Below are positions 12,001 to 25,600 of a stretch of 64,000 nt of DNA, piece by piece. Each line of letters starts with the position of its first letter. The first letter of the stretch is position 1. A program made the position numbers and the translations under genes. Source of the DNA: Megaustenia siamemsis (lineage: Eukaryota; Mollusca; Gastropoda; Stylommatophora; Ariophantidae). The notes below the pieces were generated by a model that saw only the letters and a list, made by a program, of their open reading frames with translations, was not told where the DNA came from and made no database searches. Location of the stretch: assembly GCA_032433765.1 (NCBI GenBank), contig JAVIAB010000008.1:37769491-37833490 (forward strand), given 5' to 3'.

Positions 12001-13716
12001 CAGATGCTTGGCTCTTCGTCTTTAAACCGTCACCAAATTGAACATCATTTGTAGGATGGACCTGATCTACTAAACTTTCAACAACTGGAAAACAGTTATC
12101 CTGTTTCATGTACTGACTGCCTTTAGAAAGATCATGTACACTTTTGTCAGAATTGCAACTAGTAAGTACACAACTGACATCACTTTCAACGTGATCTGTA
12201 ATTAAAATGGACTCATCACAGTCCATATATGTTTCACTATCTTCATCAAGTTTCAGTAAATCCACAGGATCTCTGTCAGACCCAGTAACATGGCTACTAC
12301 CTTCAGAATTCTCCTTTTTTGTTATCATTACCACAGGATCCACATCAGCTTGGTTGGTCAGCCCAGAAGGCACCATGCCATCATCAATACCACTGTCATT
12401 AGAAGTTTGAGTATCTAAGGCAACTGCTACATTAGTACAACTTTTATTTTGATCCTCTATGTCAGAAGAGCTATGTTGTATGTGGTTATTATCTTTATTT
12501 AATTCGCAAAAACTTGTATCATCAAGAGAAGATACAATGTGTTCATCTTCATTAATTTTCATACTCCATTTGTTTAAATCTACCTCATCTTCATTAATTT
12601 TCATACTCCATTTGTTTAGATCTACCACATCTTCATTATTTTTCATACTCCATTTGTTGACATCTACCTCATCTTTATAGACATAAAGACAATCCTCTGA
12701 TTCATCAAAATTAGTCCATGAAGATTCAAAAATGAATTTTTTGAATTTAGAATAATATACATCATTGCTATCTCATTTGTGCTAATCGCATGACTAACAA
12801 TACCAAAGTTAGATAAACAGTTACCGTCCTTCCCAATAGAGTTGGTGTACTTCTGTGTCAAAAGAGAAACATCTTTAACTTCACTGTAAATGCCTTGCCT
12901 ATACAGTAGTCTACCACGTGGAAATTTACAATTCTGTTTCACAATCTCTTCTTTAAGTTTAAACCTTTGCCAGTCTTGCTGATAAAAAGTTCCTGCATAC
13001 ATAAGATCTAATTGGCTCACAATCTCTTTTTCTATTTTCATAATTTTAGTTCTATCCTGAGTAATATTAATTTCATTCCCCAACACACTAGAACATCCAG
13101 GTGTACGATCGTCAAGGAAAAGAACCTGAGAACATGTATTATTATCCTTGATAAGAACTTGGTAATCTTCATTGGAGACAGTTAGACACCTCTGCAGGTT
13201 GGAATCTGCTGTGCCTCCAGGATCTGTAACTGGGCACATAAAATGTGAGTTTAAATGCATATGAAGCTCTGTTAGTGGGTCTTTAATGTTGTCAACAAAC
13301 AATCCACACAATGATGTTGTAAGCTCATTTTCTTTAGAAATCATTAAAGTAGGACTAGCACACAAAAAATCCTCATGAAGCCAAACCTGCAGAAAATCAG
13401 CATCACCAAGAAGACTCAAACATGACAACTCAGCCTCAGTTTCATTTCCTCGCACTTGTACTATAGCTAAAGTTTCTTTTAATATATTAACAATGTTTAC
13501 AAAGTTTGAAAATTGTGGACTTTCTTGACAAGAAATTCTGTGTGCAACTGACTTGTTACTCCACACAAAATTATGATAAATACAGCTAAGCAATGTTTGA
13601 TAGTTATCACAATATTGTAGAAAACATAGGATCCTTTCAAACAAAATGCCCTTGCTGGGCAATTTCTCTGGTTCAAAGTATCCATGCCTCTGGCTGTTCA
13701 GTGGGCTAGAACCGAG
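9004..13716 (-). CDS. unrecognised ~1,570-codon coding region, in frame after the ADRM1 stop
   Basis: I do not recognise this protein. Three long minus-strand open frames abut: 13716-12664, about 12770-10892 and about 10895-9004. They are joined by two apparent single-base frame breaks (near 12775 and near 10900). The first frame runs straight on from the ADRM1 TAG at 13719-13717 and has no ATG for about 110 codons, so it is either an internal or terminal exon, a readthrough extension, or a gene whose first exon lies elsewhere. Layout of the product: a hydrophobic and Cys-containing N-terminal part (FERILCFLQYC near the start), a Ser/Asp/Asn-rich middle with three 14-residue NKWSMK repeats, a more ordered-looking stretch (WEIQVFSNGYQ, ALTGLALVKDD), twelve 29-residue repeats, and a C-terminal hydrophobic segment (TIFWVVMAVAVIVF) like a tail anchor. 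Repeat length variants all stay in frame, which argues for a translated product. Function unknown. Confidence 0.6.
9079..10101 (-). repeat. 87-bp coding tandem repeat, 12 units of 29 residues
   Basis: Units read approximately HTNQLMLRTSRQSLSSHLIY followed by QANQKEEDN. Twelve copies were counted. Two are shortened, by 2 and 5 residues, both in-frame deletions; 341 codons in total. Sub-groups of neighbouring units share variants (LGN, LSN, GLSS, then GEEDN), which indicates stepwise local duplication. Confidence 0.95.
12546..12672 (-). repeat. 42-bp coding repeat, 3 units of 14 residues
   Basis: Three successive copies of a VDLNKWSMKINEDE-like unit inside the long ORF, the first more diverged. 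Confidence 0.9.
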
Positions 13717-13796
13717 CTAGTGCTCCATTGAGTTGTCTTTGCTTTCATCACTTTTCTTCAAAGCCTCCTGCATTGCTCTGACAAACAATTCCATAT
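13717..13796 (-). CDS. ADRM1: ADRM1 exon 10 (C-terminus and stop)
   Basis: [20 protein letters not shown], then DNSMEH and TAG. Equivalent to the human VEAFAKAMQ and acidic tail. The acceptor is a T-rich tract ending ctcag. The TAG is followed by C and then by a long open frame with no further stop for 350 codons. A candidate minus-strand ATTAAA lies near 13475. Confidence 0.95.
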
Positions 13797-16700
13797 CTGA
13801 GGGCAATTACAAAAAATTTAATAATAGAATATAATGTATCACACAGATGGATAACAGGAAAGTATCAAACAGGCCACATTTAAACATTTGCTCTTTAAAG
13901 CATCTACTTTAGTTTTGTGCAGTTGTGACGTCAAATACTAAATTTGCTCCCACAAAGTTTGACCAGAATGTTTGTCTAACCTGCCACTCCCAGAAAAATT
14001 ACACTACGATTATATATTTTATATTATGATCCACTTAATTCACAATATTTAATCTCTCATATTAACATTGAATGGCTATATTTGTTTACACAGATATACA
14101 ATTTCTGTGGGTAAAAGTGGAAGTCAGAATTTCTCTGGCCATTTCAATTTTATTGAATTTTCATTTGGAGCAGGTTTATGTTTTTGTGCTCACTGCGCCA
14201 GTGACCACAAGTAATTTAATATAACATTTTATGACCCGCTTAACTTATGACATTTAATCTCTTATATTAACAGAGAACACCTATATTTATTTATACGATA
14301 TAATAATTTTATAATTTCTGTGAGTAAAAGTGAAAATCATAATTTTTTTGACTGTTTCAATTTGTGAAATTTGCCTTGGAAGTTGAGCTATATTATTGTG
14401 CTCACGGTGCCAGTAAAAGTGACAGTCATAAACACCGAGCTATAAGAACGGTAATTGTTATTTTAGCAAATTTGCAAGATGAACTGAAAAATACGGAGAC
14501 GGCAATGTCAGCAGCATTACATAAGCAGTAACTATTTTTATATCAGAAAGAAGGGAAAAGATAATGAAAGCTATGTAGACAGCAATCCTGAATGTAATTA
14601 GAAATATCTGAATTTTTGTTAGGTGGAGTGCTTCATTTATGTCATAATGTGGTCTCATTTGTGTCATTGTGACTTTCATCGTGAGGTTCTTTCAGTTACA
14701 GAATGTGTCCTGAACAGGCATGAGGCAGATAACAACAGGAAAGTATTACAAAGGTAGGTATCAACTGAAAAGTATTGTTTAAAAACCGATAACAACAGAT
14801 AAACTATTACACAGGTAGATAATTCCAATAAATTATTCTATTTATCTCTCTATTGCCCTTTTGAGCAAAAGACGCACATTGGGTAGAAATCCCAGACTTA
14901 TTGTGTCCAACAATCTTAAAGAACTCTCAACAGTTGAAAGTTGAAAAGTAAAAGTAAAAGTAAAGTACCCCCGTTACGCCAAGTGGCGTATAGGGAAATA
15001 TGGTGTTAGTGACCCTATATTTTACAGACCTTCAGCACATGATTTTTGGGGTAATGTGGTCGGTATTACGCCCATGCTGCTTTACTTTCCCAGAAAAAAA
15101 TCAGGTAGAGTTGGCTAAAAATGACTTGCTGGGACAAAATTGTTCAGCAAAACTCAACCCATGCTGAAGATGTATGTGTTAGCTGAAATGCACAAATACA
15201 GTGACTTTGTCGTAAACTAGCAACACAACATATCCACACGTAAATGTGATGAACGCTAAACTGGTGAATGCTAAAAGAAGAAAGAGGCAACTAGTCTTGC
15301 CAAGCAAGTAATAATCAAAGGATAGCAAAGAATCAGGTATCACAAAAATAGAATGCCAAAAATGACCCATAAAATATCAATACCATAACTACTGGTTTAG
15401 ATGATCATGTTTTCCCACAACTTTTTGTCTCTACAATTGTTTATGGAAACACTGAGAACAACAAAAATGACAAATATTAAGATACAAACCTTCATTAATG
15501 GATGCTTGTGCAGAATTAAAGGATGGAAATGGCAAGATATGGAATGTCACTAACATAGAATTATAGGAAGGTACCAGTCAAATACCAGTGGACAAAGAGA
15601 TACAATAATGATGATGACGCTGAACAGGACACACACTGTGGAAGCCAAATAAGATTATTACATGACAGGTCATTTTTTTTGGAATCCCCAGGGGAAGAGA
15701 CAAAGAGGAAGACCAAAATATTCTTGGAGGAGACAGGTGGAAGCAGAGATAAAGAGAATGGGAAAGACATGGAAAGATTTTTTTTAAATGGCAAGAAACA
15801 GAACTTCTTGGAAAGTGTTTGTTGAAGACCTATGCTCCAAAGGAAGCTGAACAGAAGAAGAATTGTTTATAAAAATTCTGCATTTGACATCCTAATGTGT
15901 CATTCTCTTAAGCTGTCTGATATCATTTCCCTTTATTTCTTCTTCCTATGACTTTTCTACATGTCACAGTATGTTCCAGTTGCACTCCTATTAGACAAAA
16001 AGAAGCAACTGATTGTTGACATAGTGCATAATAAATCTGTTGCTAAACAATGCCAGACAAGTGATAAATATGAAATCAGGGACGTATTAAACATGGACAC
16101 ACCTCCTTGAGCAGCAGCATTAGCCACATCCTTGCCAAGACCAAACTGCGACATCAGAGGACCCAACTGACCTGACTGGAGAGCTGAGCTGAAGGAGCTC
16201 AATGCCTGAAAAGTAGAGAAAAAGAACAATATTACCAAATGATAATCCTCTTCTTTTTCACTTCCTCTTATTTTAATTTGATGATGGAAAGAGAACAACT
16301 TTACACAGAGATGATCACTTCTTCACTTCTTCTTATACCCTGTAATGAAACGAGAAAGAGAACAACTTTACATAAAGATCTTCACTTCTTCTTATACCCC
16401 TGTAGTGAAAAGACCTGACAGCATATAGATAGAGATGATACAGGCACTAGAAGATTTTGGCACTGAAGTGATTACAGACATATGCAAAGAAATATATACC
16501 ACACAGGATACATACCAAATGAACTAAAAACATCAACTTTCATTGCATTGCCTAAAAGAAATGGCGCAGTTGAATGCAGTGACTTTAGAACAATAAGCCT
16601 AATGAGCCATGTTACAAAATCTTGCTAAAAGTTATACAAGGAAGGATTCAGAAAAAAAAACAATACTGAATTAGATGAGCAGCAATTTGGGTTTAGGAAA

Positions 16701-19612
16701 AATAGCGGGACAAATGAGGCCATATTCTGCATCAGAACATTAATCGAAAAGTACACAGAAGTAAACAAACCAATATATGCCTGCTTCATAGACTACACCA
16801 AAGCTTTTGATAGAGTACACCACAAACAACTTATAGAATGCCTAAAAGAGATACATCTAGATGACATGGACATACGACTTATATGTAACCTATACTGGGA
16901 GCAAACAGCAATAATAAAATATAACAAAGAGAACTCTACACCCATTGATATAAAAAGAGGAGTAAGACAGGGATGCCTCCTGTCACCATGCTTGTTCAAT
17001 CTATACACTGATCAAATCTTTAAAAACATCATAGAGATGTCAGGCCTAAACATTAATGGAAAGATAATCAATAACCTAAGATATGCTCATGATACTGTAC
17101 TACTAGCAGAAAATCCTAAAGATCTACAACAATTACTTAATGAAATAAACATGACAAGCAAAAAATATGGACTCGATATGAATATCAAGAAGACTAAAAC
17201 TATGATCATAAACAAAGGAAATACTCAAAACCCACAAATGGATATCAAAATTGAAGGAATAGACCTGGAGACAGTTCAGAACTACAACTACCTTGGACAT
17301 ACTATAACCAGTGATGGAAATCGCGCAACTGAAATAAACAAAAGAATAGGAATGGCAAAAAGTAATTTTAATGTCATGAAGAACATACTTACATCAAAAC
17401 AAATAACACCAGGCTAAAACTAAGAATAGCAAAATGTTAAATCTTCTCAATATTCCTATATGGTGCAGAAACATGGACATTAGACAAGAAAACAGAACAG
17501 AGAATTGAAGCCTTTGAAATGTGGATATATAGAAGAATATGTAGAATTGGATGGAAGGAAAAGAAAACAAACGACGAAGTCTTAAAACAACTAAAAATGA
17601 AAAGAGAACTACTAAACACAATTCAAGCAAGACAAATGCGATTTTTGGGTCATGTTAAAAGACACAACATCCTACTAAAAGTAATCCTGGAGGGGAAAAT
17701 ACAAGGTAAAAGAGGCAGAGGCAGACCAAGACTTACATGGACGAGTAACATCAAAAGATGGACAAATCAGCCTATGACAACCTGCACCATCAAAGACAGA
17801 GCAGAATGGTGCTCCATGGTAGCCAACCTTCATTGCGAAGATGGCACTCGATGATGATGATGAATGAACAGAGAAAGAGAACAGCTTTACATAAAGATCT
17901 CCACTTCTTCTTATACCCTTGTAATGAAACGAGAAAGAGAACAGCTTTACATAAAGATCTCCACTTCTTCTTATACCCTTGTAATGAAACGAGAAAGAGA
18001 ACAGCTTTACATAAAGATTTTCACTTCTTCTTATACCCTTGTAATGAAACGAGAAAGAGAACAACTTTACATAAAGGCAATCTTCTTCATCTTCACGACC
18101 TCTTTTTCTACTTTGGAGTTAAAAGAAATATAAAGATCTAAACACCTTATATAGACACATTATATAAAGATATAAACACCTGCTCTACAGGTAGCTCTAA
18201 CAAGTGTGATGTTTCCATGATACTGTCATTCCACTTCATTGTATAAATGCCTCTGAAAACTATTATACGTTAAATATGGAGTCACATACACCTAATGAAA
18301 CTATAAGAGAAGAAACTAGGTAAGAATATGTATAAAGCTATATTCATTAATTATTTGAGTGCTGTCTCCACATCAAATGTTGACCCCCACGGAGCGCCAT
18401 TCTGCTCTGTCTGTAGCTTTGATGGTGCAGATTGTCATAGGTGGGCTTGTCTATCTTTTGATGTTACTCATTCATGTTAGTTTTGGTCTGCCTCTGTCTC
18501 TTTTATCTTGTATTTTCCCTTCCAATATTACTTTTAGTAGGCTGTTGTGTTTTTTAGCATGTCCCATAGATCTCATTTGTCTTGTTTGAATTGTGTCTAG
18601 TAGTTATCTTTTCATTTTTAGTTGTGTTAAGACTTTGTCGTTTGTTTTCTTTTCTTTCCATCCAATTCTCCCTATTCTTCTATAAATCCACATTTCAAAG
18701 GCTTCAATTCTCTGTTCTATTTTCTTGTCTAATGTCCATGTTTCTGCACCATACAGGAATGTTGAGAAGATTTAACATTTTGCTATTCTTAGTTTTAGCC
18801 CTGATGTTATTTATTTTGATGTTACTATATTTTTCAAGGCAATAAAATTACTTTTTGCCATTCCTACCCTTTTGCTTATTTCAGTTGTACATTTTCCATC
18901 ACTGGTTATATTATATCCAAGGTAGTTGTAGCTCTGAACTGTCTCCAGGTCTATTCCTTCAACTTCATATACACTTGTAAGTTTTGAGTATTATCTTTTT
19001 TTCTGATCATATTTTTAGTCTTTAAGATGTTCATATCTAATCCATATTTTTTGCCTGTCAAGTTTATTTCACTAAGTAATAAATGTTGATCTTTAGGATT
19101 TTCTGCTAGTAGTACAGTATCATCAGCATATCTCAGGTTATTGATTATCTTTCCATTAATGTTTAGGCCTGGCATCTCTGTGATGTTTTTAAAGATTTGA
19201 TCAGTATATAGATTGAACAAGCTTGGTGATAGGATGCATCCCCTTCTTACTCCTCTTTTTATATCAATAGGTGTAGAGTTCTCTTTGTTATATTTTACTT
19301 TTGCTGTTGTTCCCAGTATAAATTACATATTAGCTGTATGTCTGTATCATCTATAAATATATCTTTTAGGCAGTCTACACGTTGTTTATGGTGTATTCTA
19401 TCAAAAACTTTGGTGTGGTCTATGAAGCAGGCATATACTGGTTTGTTTGCTTCTGTGTATCAAGCTATGTATGGAGACAAAAAAAGTGAATGAAAAGGCC
19501 TGACCCTCAATATCAATGAGATAGAAAGATAATGTCAAAGAAAGCAAACACTCAAGAATGTTGAGTAAAACTAAATGGAAAAATCCTGAAACAAGGGCAA
19601 TTCAAAAGGAAT

Positions 19613-19647
<35 letters not shown>

Positions 19648-22600
19648 ATGGCAGATTATAACTATCCTGCAACGTTCTAAGACCCTAACAATCATGTCAA
19701 TGCTCAGAAGCCGAAGCTTAAGATGGCTGGGGTACATCCAGCAAATGGAAGAAAACTGGATTCCTAAGCAAATATATATATGGCAAACCAATACGTGGAA
19801 AAAGAAAGACAAATCGGCAAACCTAAAATTGTAAATTTGTAACCTATTTGTAAATTATCTCTGAATGATATATTTCTCCATCTGTGAAAATGACTGGGAA
19901 CATCTGGCAAGTGATCGCACATCATAGTGGGCCTGTATAATGGAATGACATAACATGGAAGAGAAAAGACTCATGATAAAGGATGGAAAACCCTGTGGAT
20001 CAGTGGGCCTGACTTGTTCATTCTGTGGCAGAGTGTTTTTGTCAAACAATGGTAGAATCAGCCATGAGAGGAGCTGTTCGACAAAAATAAAACCTAAAAA
20101 AAAATACACAATAGCCTCCTCTAAACCGTCTGACAAGACAAAATGGGTCATATAGATTGCAGATGCACTGCAGAAATTAGAGGCAGAATAGGACAAGCAA
20201 AGACTGAATTCCATCAAATAAAACATATCCTATGTAACATATCATTGTCAATTAATGTTAGAAAATGTGTCCTAAAGTGCTACATCAAACTTGTTCTACT
20301 ATATGGAAGTGAGTCATGGACGGTAAGCAAGACAACACAAAGAACATTAAAGGCAGCTGAGATGTGGACCCCCTATATGTTGTAAGCTTTACCATATTGT
20401 TATTTTCAACCAATGTGCCATTAATCTGATGAAGGTTTTTTGTCAAAATCTCACAGTTTGCCTCGTTTCTCTCTATGGGTTTAACTGCTTAACACCATGT
20501 TGTACACGGCTGTCAGATTGATTTTACAAACATTGCAAATCTTTTTATAAAATTGTTTGGAATAATAATATAGTTTTCTCTTCCATAAATCATCTTGTGA
20601 AAGAATGAGAAATTACGTGTGTGGTTATTACCGAAAGCACACACAAAATTAATCACAAAATATATATTTTTTTAAAAATAATTAAACCTCACAACAACTG
20701 TGTGGGCACTGAGGCTTCACTCTAATAAAATTTAGCCCTGAACTGCTTCCACTTCTGGACAGTTAAATACACGGAATAGAAAAGTAACTAAATAAATACT
20801 TCGGTCAACATAAATTGGTCATATAAAACACCAAGAGTACTAGAGACAAATAATAATAAATGAATATTATTATAGAGGGAAACTTCCGAGGCGATAATCA
20901 GCGAATCAATTCAGAGGAAGAGGTATGTTTACAGCACTGGGCTTCCTCTGAATTGATTCACCAAGAGTACTAGTAGTATGTGTTTCCAGAGATATATGAT
21001 GACATCAAAAGTCATCCATCATTGAGGCTGCATATCCACTATTAAGCCACTTTAAAAAAAATCTTCATTCTTCTTCTTCTTTCCTTCCTCATCTGCCTTT
21101 CAGCGTCGAGGGGAGATATAATTTGCGGTCTTTTGCTCTTCTGTTCGCCTCTGCTGCTGTTGTTTCCTAGTGCTTGTAATATTCCATCGACCCATCTTTT
21201 TTGTAGTCGACCCTTTGGTCTGGTGTTCTCACAACGTTTGTTGAAGGCTCGCTGTGTTGTGTTTTGTTCTTTCTGCCTTGTCACGTGGCCAAACCATTTT
21301 ATCTGTTGTTTCCTTATATATTCTATGGCTGGGGCTATTCCTAGTTTTTCTCTCAGTTCTTCATTTCTGATCTTATCTCTCAGACTGTTTCCTGTCATTC
21401 GTCTAACACCATTTCATCTCTGTAGAGGTTATTTTTCTTATTGTTCTTGCATCTAGGGTCCAAGTCTGGCATTGGTAGCACAACGTTGGGATGAAGATTG
21501 TATTGTATAGTGCTCGTTTTGCCTCCAGAGTTATTTCCTTGTTGGACAATAGTGGTGATAACTGTCCGATGATTTGACAAGCTTTGTTGCATCTTGATTC
21601 TATCTCTGCTGTTTGGGAATTATCGTTTGTCATTAGACTTCCTAGGTATTTGAATTCCTCTACTTGTTTTAGTTGTCTGCCTTCTATAGTTATGTTGATG
21701 TTCTGTTTATTTTTGGCGACATTCATGACTTCTGTTTTGTTGATGTTCATGTTGTATTTTGTGCCTGAGATGTTGAGTTTAAGTGTTTTTGTATGTCTTC
21801 TATTGTTTCATGTATTAGTGCCTGATCATCTGCAAATAGAAGCTCGTTGATCTCCTGTCTCTGATGGGTTGGCTAGCTTGCATATATAGTCCATGTATGC
21901 AATAAACAGTAGGGGGGATAGTACGCACCCCTGTCTTACGCCTGATCTAACTTTGAAGTGGTCTGTGTAGCCTGCTGCTGTTCTGACCCTGCAGTTGCTG
22001 TTGACATAGAGACTTTTAATAAGGTTGGTCAGATGTTGGCTTACTCTGTATGTTGTTAGTATCTCCCACAGTTGTTCTCTGTTTACTCTGTCGAATGCTT
22101 TTTCCTGGTCAATGAAGGCTATGTATAAGTTTTGATTGTGTTCTGTCATTTTTTTCTGCAAGCTGTTTTATTGTGAATAGTGCGTCGGTACATCCTCTGT
22201 TTTTTCGGAACCCCAATTGAAAATCGCTTAACTGTAGTTCTATTATTGGTCTCAGCCTTTTTTCCAAGATTTTGGCATATAGCTTTCCTACATGGCTGAG
22301 AAGAGATATACCTCTATATTGATTGCAGTCTCTTTTGCTACCTTTCTTTTTCCATATTGGTATGATGATTGCCTGTTGCCAGTCTTCTGGGGCTTGTTGT
22401 TGGTGCCATGTTACATTAAATATTCTGTGCAGCCATGTCACTCCTGTTTCTCCTGCTGCTGCTATTATTTCTATTGGTATGTTATCTATCCCTGGTGCTT
22501 TATTTCTTGGTGCATATTTGATTACTTCTTCGATTTCCTCTTTCATGATGTTGGGTTCAGTATTTGTGAGTTCTGGCGTGGTTTTGTTGTCTTATTGGTA

Positions 22601-25600
22601 GTTGGTATGTTTAACAGGTCTTCAAAATATTCTTTCCATCTCTGTTGTATATATTGGTTATTGGATATTGGATGTCCGTCTTGGTCATTTATCAGCTCAG
22701 TAGGATCATGGTTTTCTTTGATCTCAGTAATGAAAAATCTTCATTACTGAGATTAAATTTGCTCAACATGCTCTACAATAGTCCTTCTTTACTGGTCTTG
22801 AAACTACTATAATGATATAGTTTTTCATTTCATCTTTTTTTTACTTGACAAATAATTTGCTAGATTTTGAAATACATATTTACAGTTTTCCTAAACTTAG
22901 AGTAATAATTTTATAACACAAAAAGCACAACTAAAAAAAAAAAAAAAATCCAAATTACTTGCTGAAACTGGGGAGAACGGATGGTGCTATTCAGCTCTTC
23001 CTCTGGGCTAGGTACAGACTCTCCTTGCGGTAAAAATGGAATCAGTCTATTTTGAACTTCAGGTTTGACCAGGGTGGGTATTATATCTTCAGGACTTAAG
23101 GCCTTAGCTAGATCCACTGTTAGAAGAAACGGTCGAGAAAACTGAACATGATAATGCCAACAAGACTCAAAGCCTTGCAAACAACAACCAGGTACAGGGA
23201 AGGGGGAAAAAAATAAAAGACTGACTGATAAAAGCTGTAACTACGCCTTGTAACACACTCACTGAAAGTTTGAAAAATAGGTTATCAGACAAGAATGGTT
23301 CCTAACCAGCAATTGCTACACTCCTATAAGGAACATACTTGGTAAAGAAAAAACTAAGGAGATAACAAATCCATACAGGAAGAGCATAATAGTTGAACAA
23401 TTCATCTGAGAAGAAAAACATGAAAGACTGTCCGATAAAATTGCTCATTGAACATAGACTAATACCCTGTAGAAAGGTCTAGGAAAACAAAAGACTAAGA
23501 AAGCAGTCCTAAACAAATGCATCTTGAAGATAGATGCAAAGGACAGTAATCCACTAATAACTGTAAGAAAAAAGGATGTTATGGAATATATCCTTTACTA
23601 TTATTTTAAAAATCAACAAACACAAACATATCAATCATATATGTTTTTTACATGCATCCACGCCCACTTATTGGGTTACAGCTAAGAAGAATTTGTTTTC
23701 TGTCATCATCATCATGTGCCATACCGGTTGGCGTAGGCGATCATGTCCTTCCACAACCTTCTATCTACAATGCATCGTATAAGTTCTGTTGTTGACTGTT
23801 TTCCATGCCATGACACCAAGCTATCCAGTATTTTAAATCTTTGTCGTCCGCAATCTCTCTCTCCTTTTATTTTGCCAGTTGTAACCAAGTATTCCAACTT
23901 TCCTCTTCTCATGATGTGCCCAAATAATGTTGATTGCTTCTTTCTGATGTTTTTTAAGAGCTCCCTTTTTGTGTTGGCCTCTTTGAGAACTTCCTCATTG
24001 GTCTTTTTATCTGTCCAGGGAACTTTCAACATTCTTCTGAGAAATCCCATCTCTGTGGCCTCTAATCGTCTTTTCATTTATTTGTCTACTGTCTATGATT
24101 CGCTTCCATATTGTTTTCTGTACAAAATATATTAGCTAAACATGACATTGTTTTAATCTGGTAGAAAAGTAAAAGTAAAGTGATCCCTCCTGCATGCCTT
24201 AAGGCAAATGTGTCATGTGATGATAGTGTAGTCACAGCGACAATAAATCAAACTGACGTGTGCTCTGACAATATAACAGATTTCCAACTGGGCAGGCACC
24301 AAAACATACCCATATGTGGTAGTATTGAGAAGAACAGCACCAAAGCATGGGGGAGCATAAGCGCCTGTAGTTGTAATATCAGGATCAGTGCACCATGAGC
24401 AGACCAAGATCTAGCATTTCTACCTCCTCATGGTCTACCCCTAAAAGTCTGCATCAAAACAGGCTGGCCAACAGAAGCTAGGATCACCTTGTTCCCTGTA
24501 GTGGTGGCTGTTATTGATATAGAAGACCTAGTATTGCAGTACATCAGAGCTGGAACAGTAGTTTCCCAGCATAGCCTGTGATAGGCGAACCCAACTTCTC
24601 CAGTATGAGCTGAGAATATCAAGAAAGCCATTATGACCTGCCACATCACTGAGTAAAACGGGGGACCCTGTCCACATCAAATCGTGGCATTACATCAACG
24701 TTAAAGCATACCACTGATGTCTATGCCCCGGTACTAAAGTGTAAACTAATGTGTTGTAGTCCATGTCTTGACACCGAATCTGACTGTACACATTAACATG
24801 GTACCAGCGGTCTCCTCCTTAGCTGATCTAATGGTAGTCTACAACAGACACATTCTCTTAAGCCTGCATTCAGATGACGGATTCTCAGATTACTCATTTT
24901 TGTATGAAAAGCCTTACTCTGCCAGTGGAGCAGTGAGTATAAGGTGGGGGGCAAATGGGAGTGTATGGTAGAAGTTGAGGAAAGAGGAAGAAGGGTGAAC
25001 TAAAATAGAATCATTGAGTCCACGGGGAAATCTGATTAGTAGTAAAGAGAGTAGAGACATTGTGTAGCACGGGGAGAATAAGACGCAGTGAGGAGTGAGG
25101 TTGAAATGTAAAACGGGGTATGATTGGTTGAAAGGAGGGAAGTGAGGAAGAATGATAGGTTGGGAAGTCAATCGAGCTAAAACGAGTGCTCAGTGCAGAC
25201 GGTTTTGTTGTTGTTTAGCAAACTGGTACCGTGAGCATAGTGAGTTGTGGTGCCCATTAGGGGTTAGAGTTAGTCAGCTGAGGTACGGTGGTCAAGTAAC
25301 ACGGACTGTGCTGCAGATTCATGGGCAGTCAGAATTGTGTTATAATAAGGAGTTCTGAAACTCAAAACCAACGAACAGTGTAGGGCTAGTGAGCTAGATA
25401 GAGTTCACAGATTCGTGGACAGTTAGACTTGTGTTAGACTACAAAGTTATAAAACTCAAAGCCAACGAACAGCGTAGGGCTAGGGAGCTAGAGAGAGTTC
25501 ACAGATTCATGGACAGTTAAACTTGTATTAGAATAAGGATTTATAGAGTTCGCAGATTTGCGTGCAATCAGAATTGTGTTAGTGTCAGGAGTTATGAAAC

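Noticed and set aside
17675..18141. Repetitive open frames on both strands around 17.7-18.1 kb
   Set aside because: They come from translating the 60-bp minisatellite and LINE B tail. The 60-bp unit is a multiple of three, so frames stay open by arithmetic.
22292..22750. Plus-strand Cys/Tyr/Phe-rich open frame of 152 codons, membrane-protein-like
   Set aside because: It is exactly antisense to the LINE D reverse transcriptase. Antisense of LINE coding sequence typically yields such hydrophobic text.
24213..24407. Cys-rich small secreted-peptide-like ORF
   Set aside because: No signal peptide or conserved cysteine spacing could be supported, and the stretch sits in an intronic repeat-like region.
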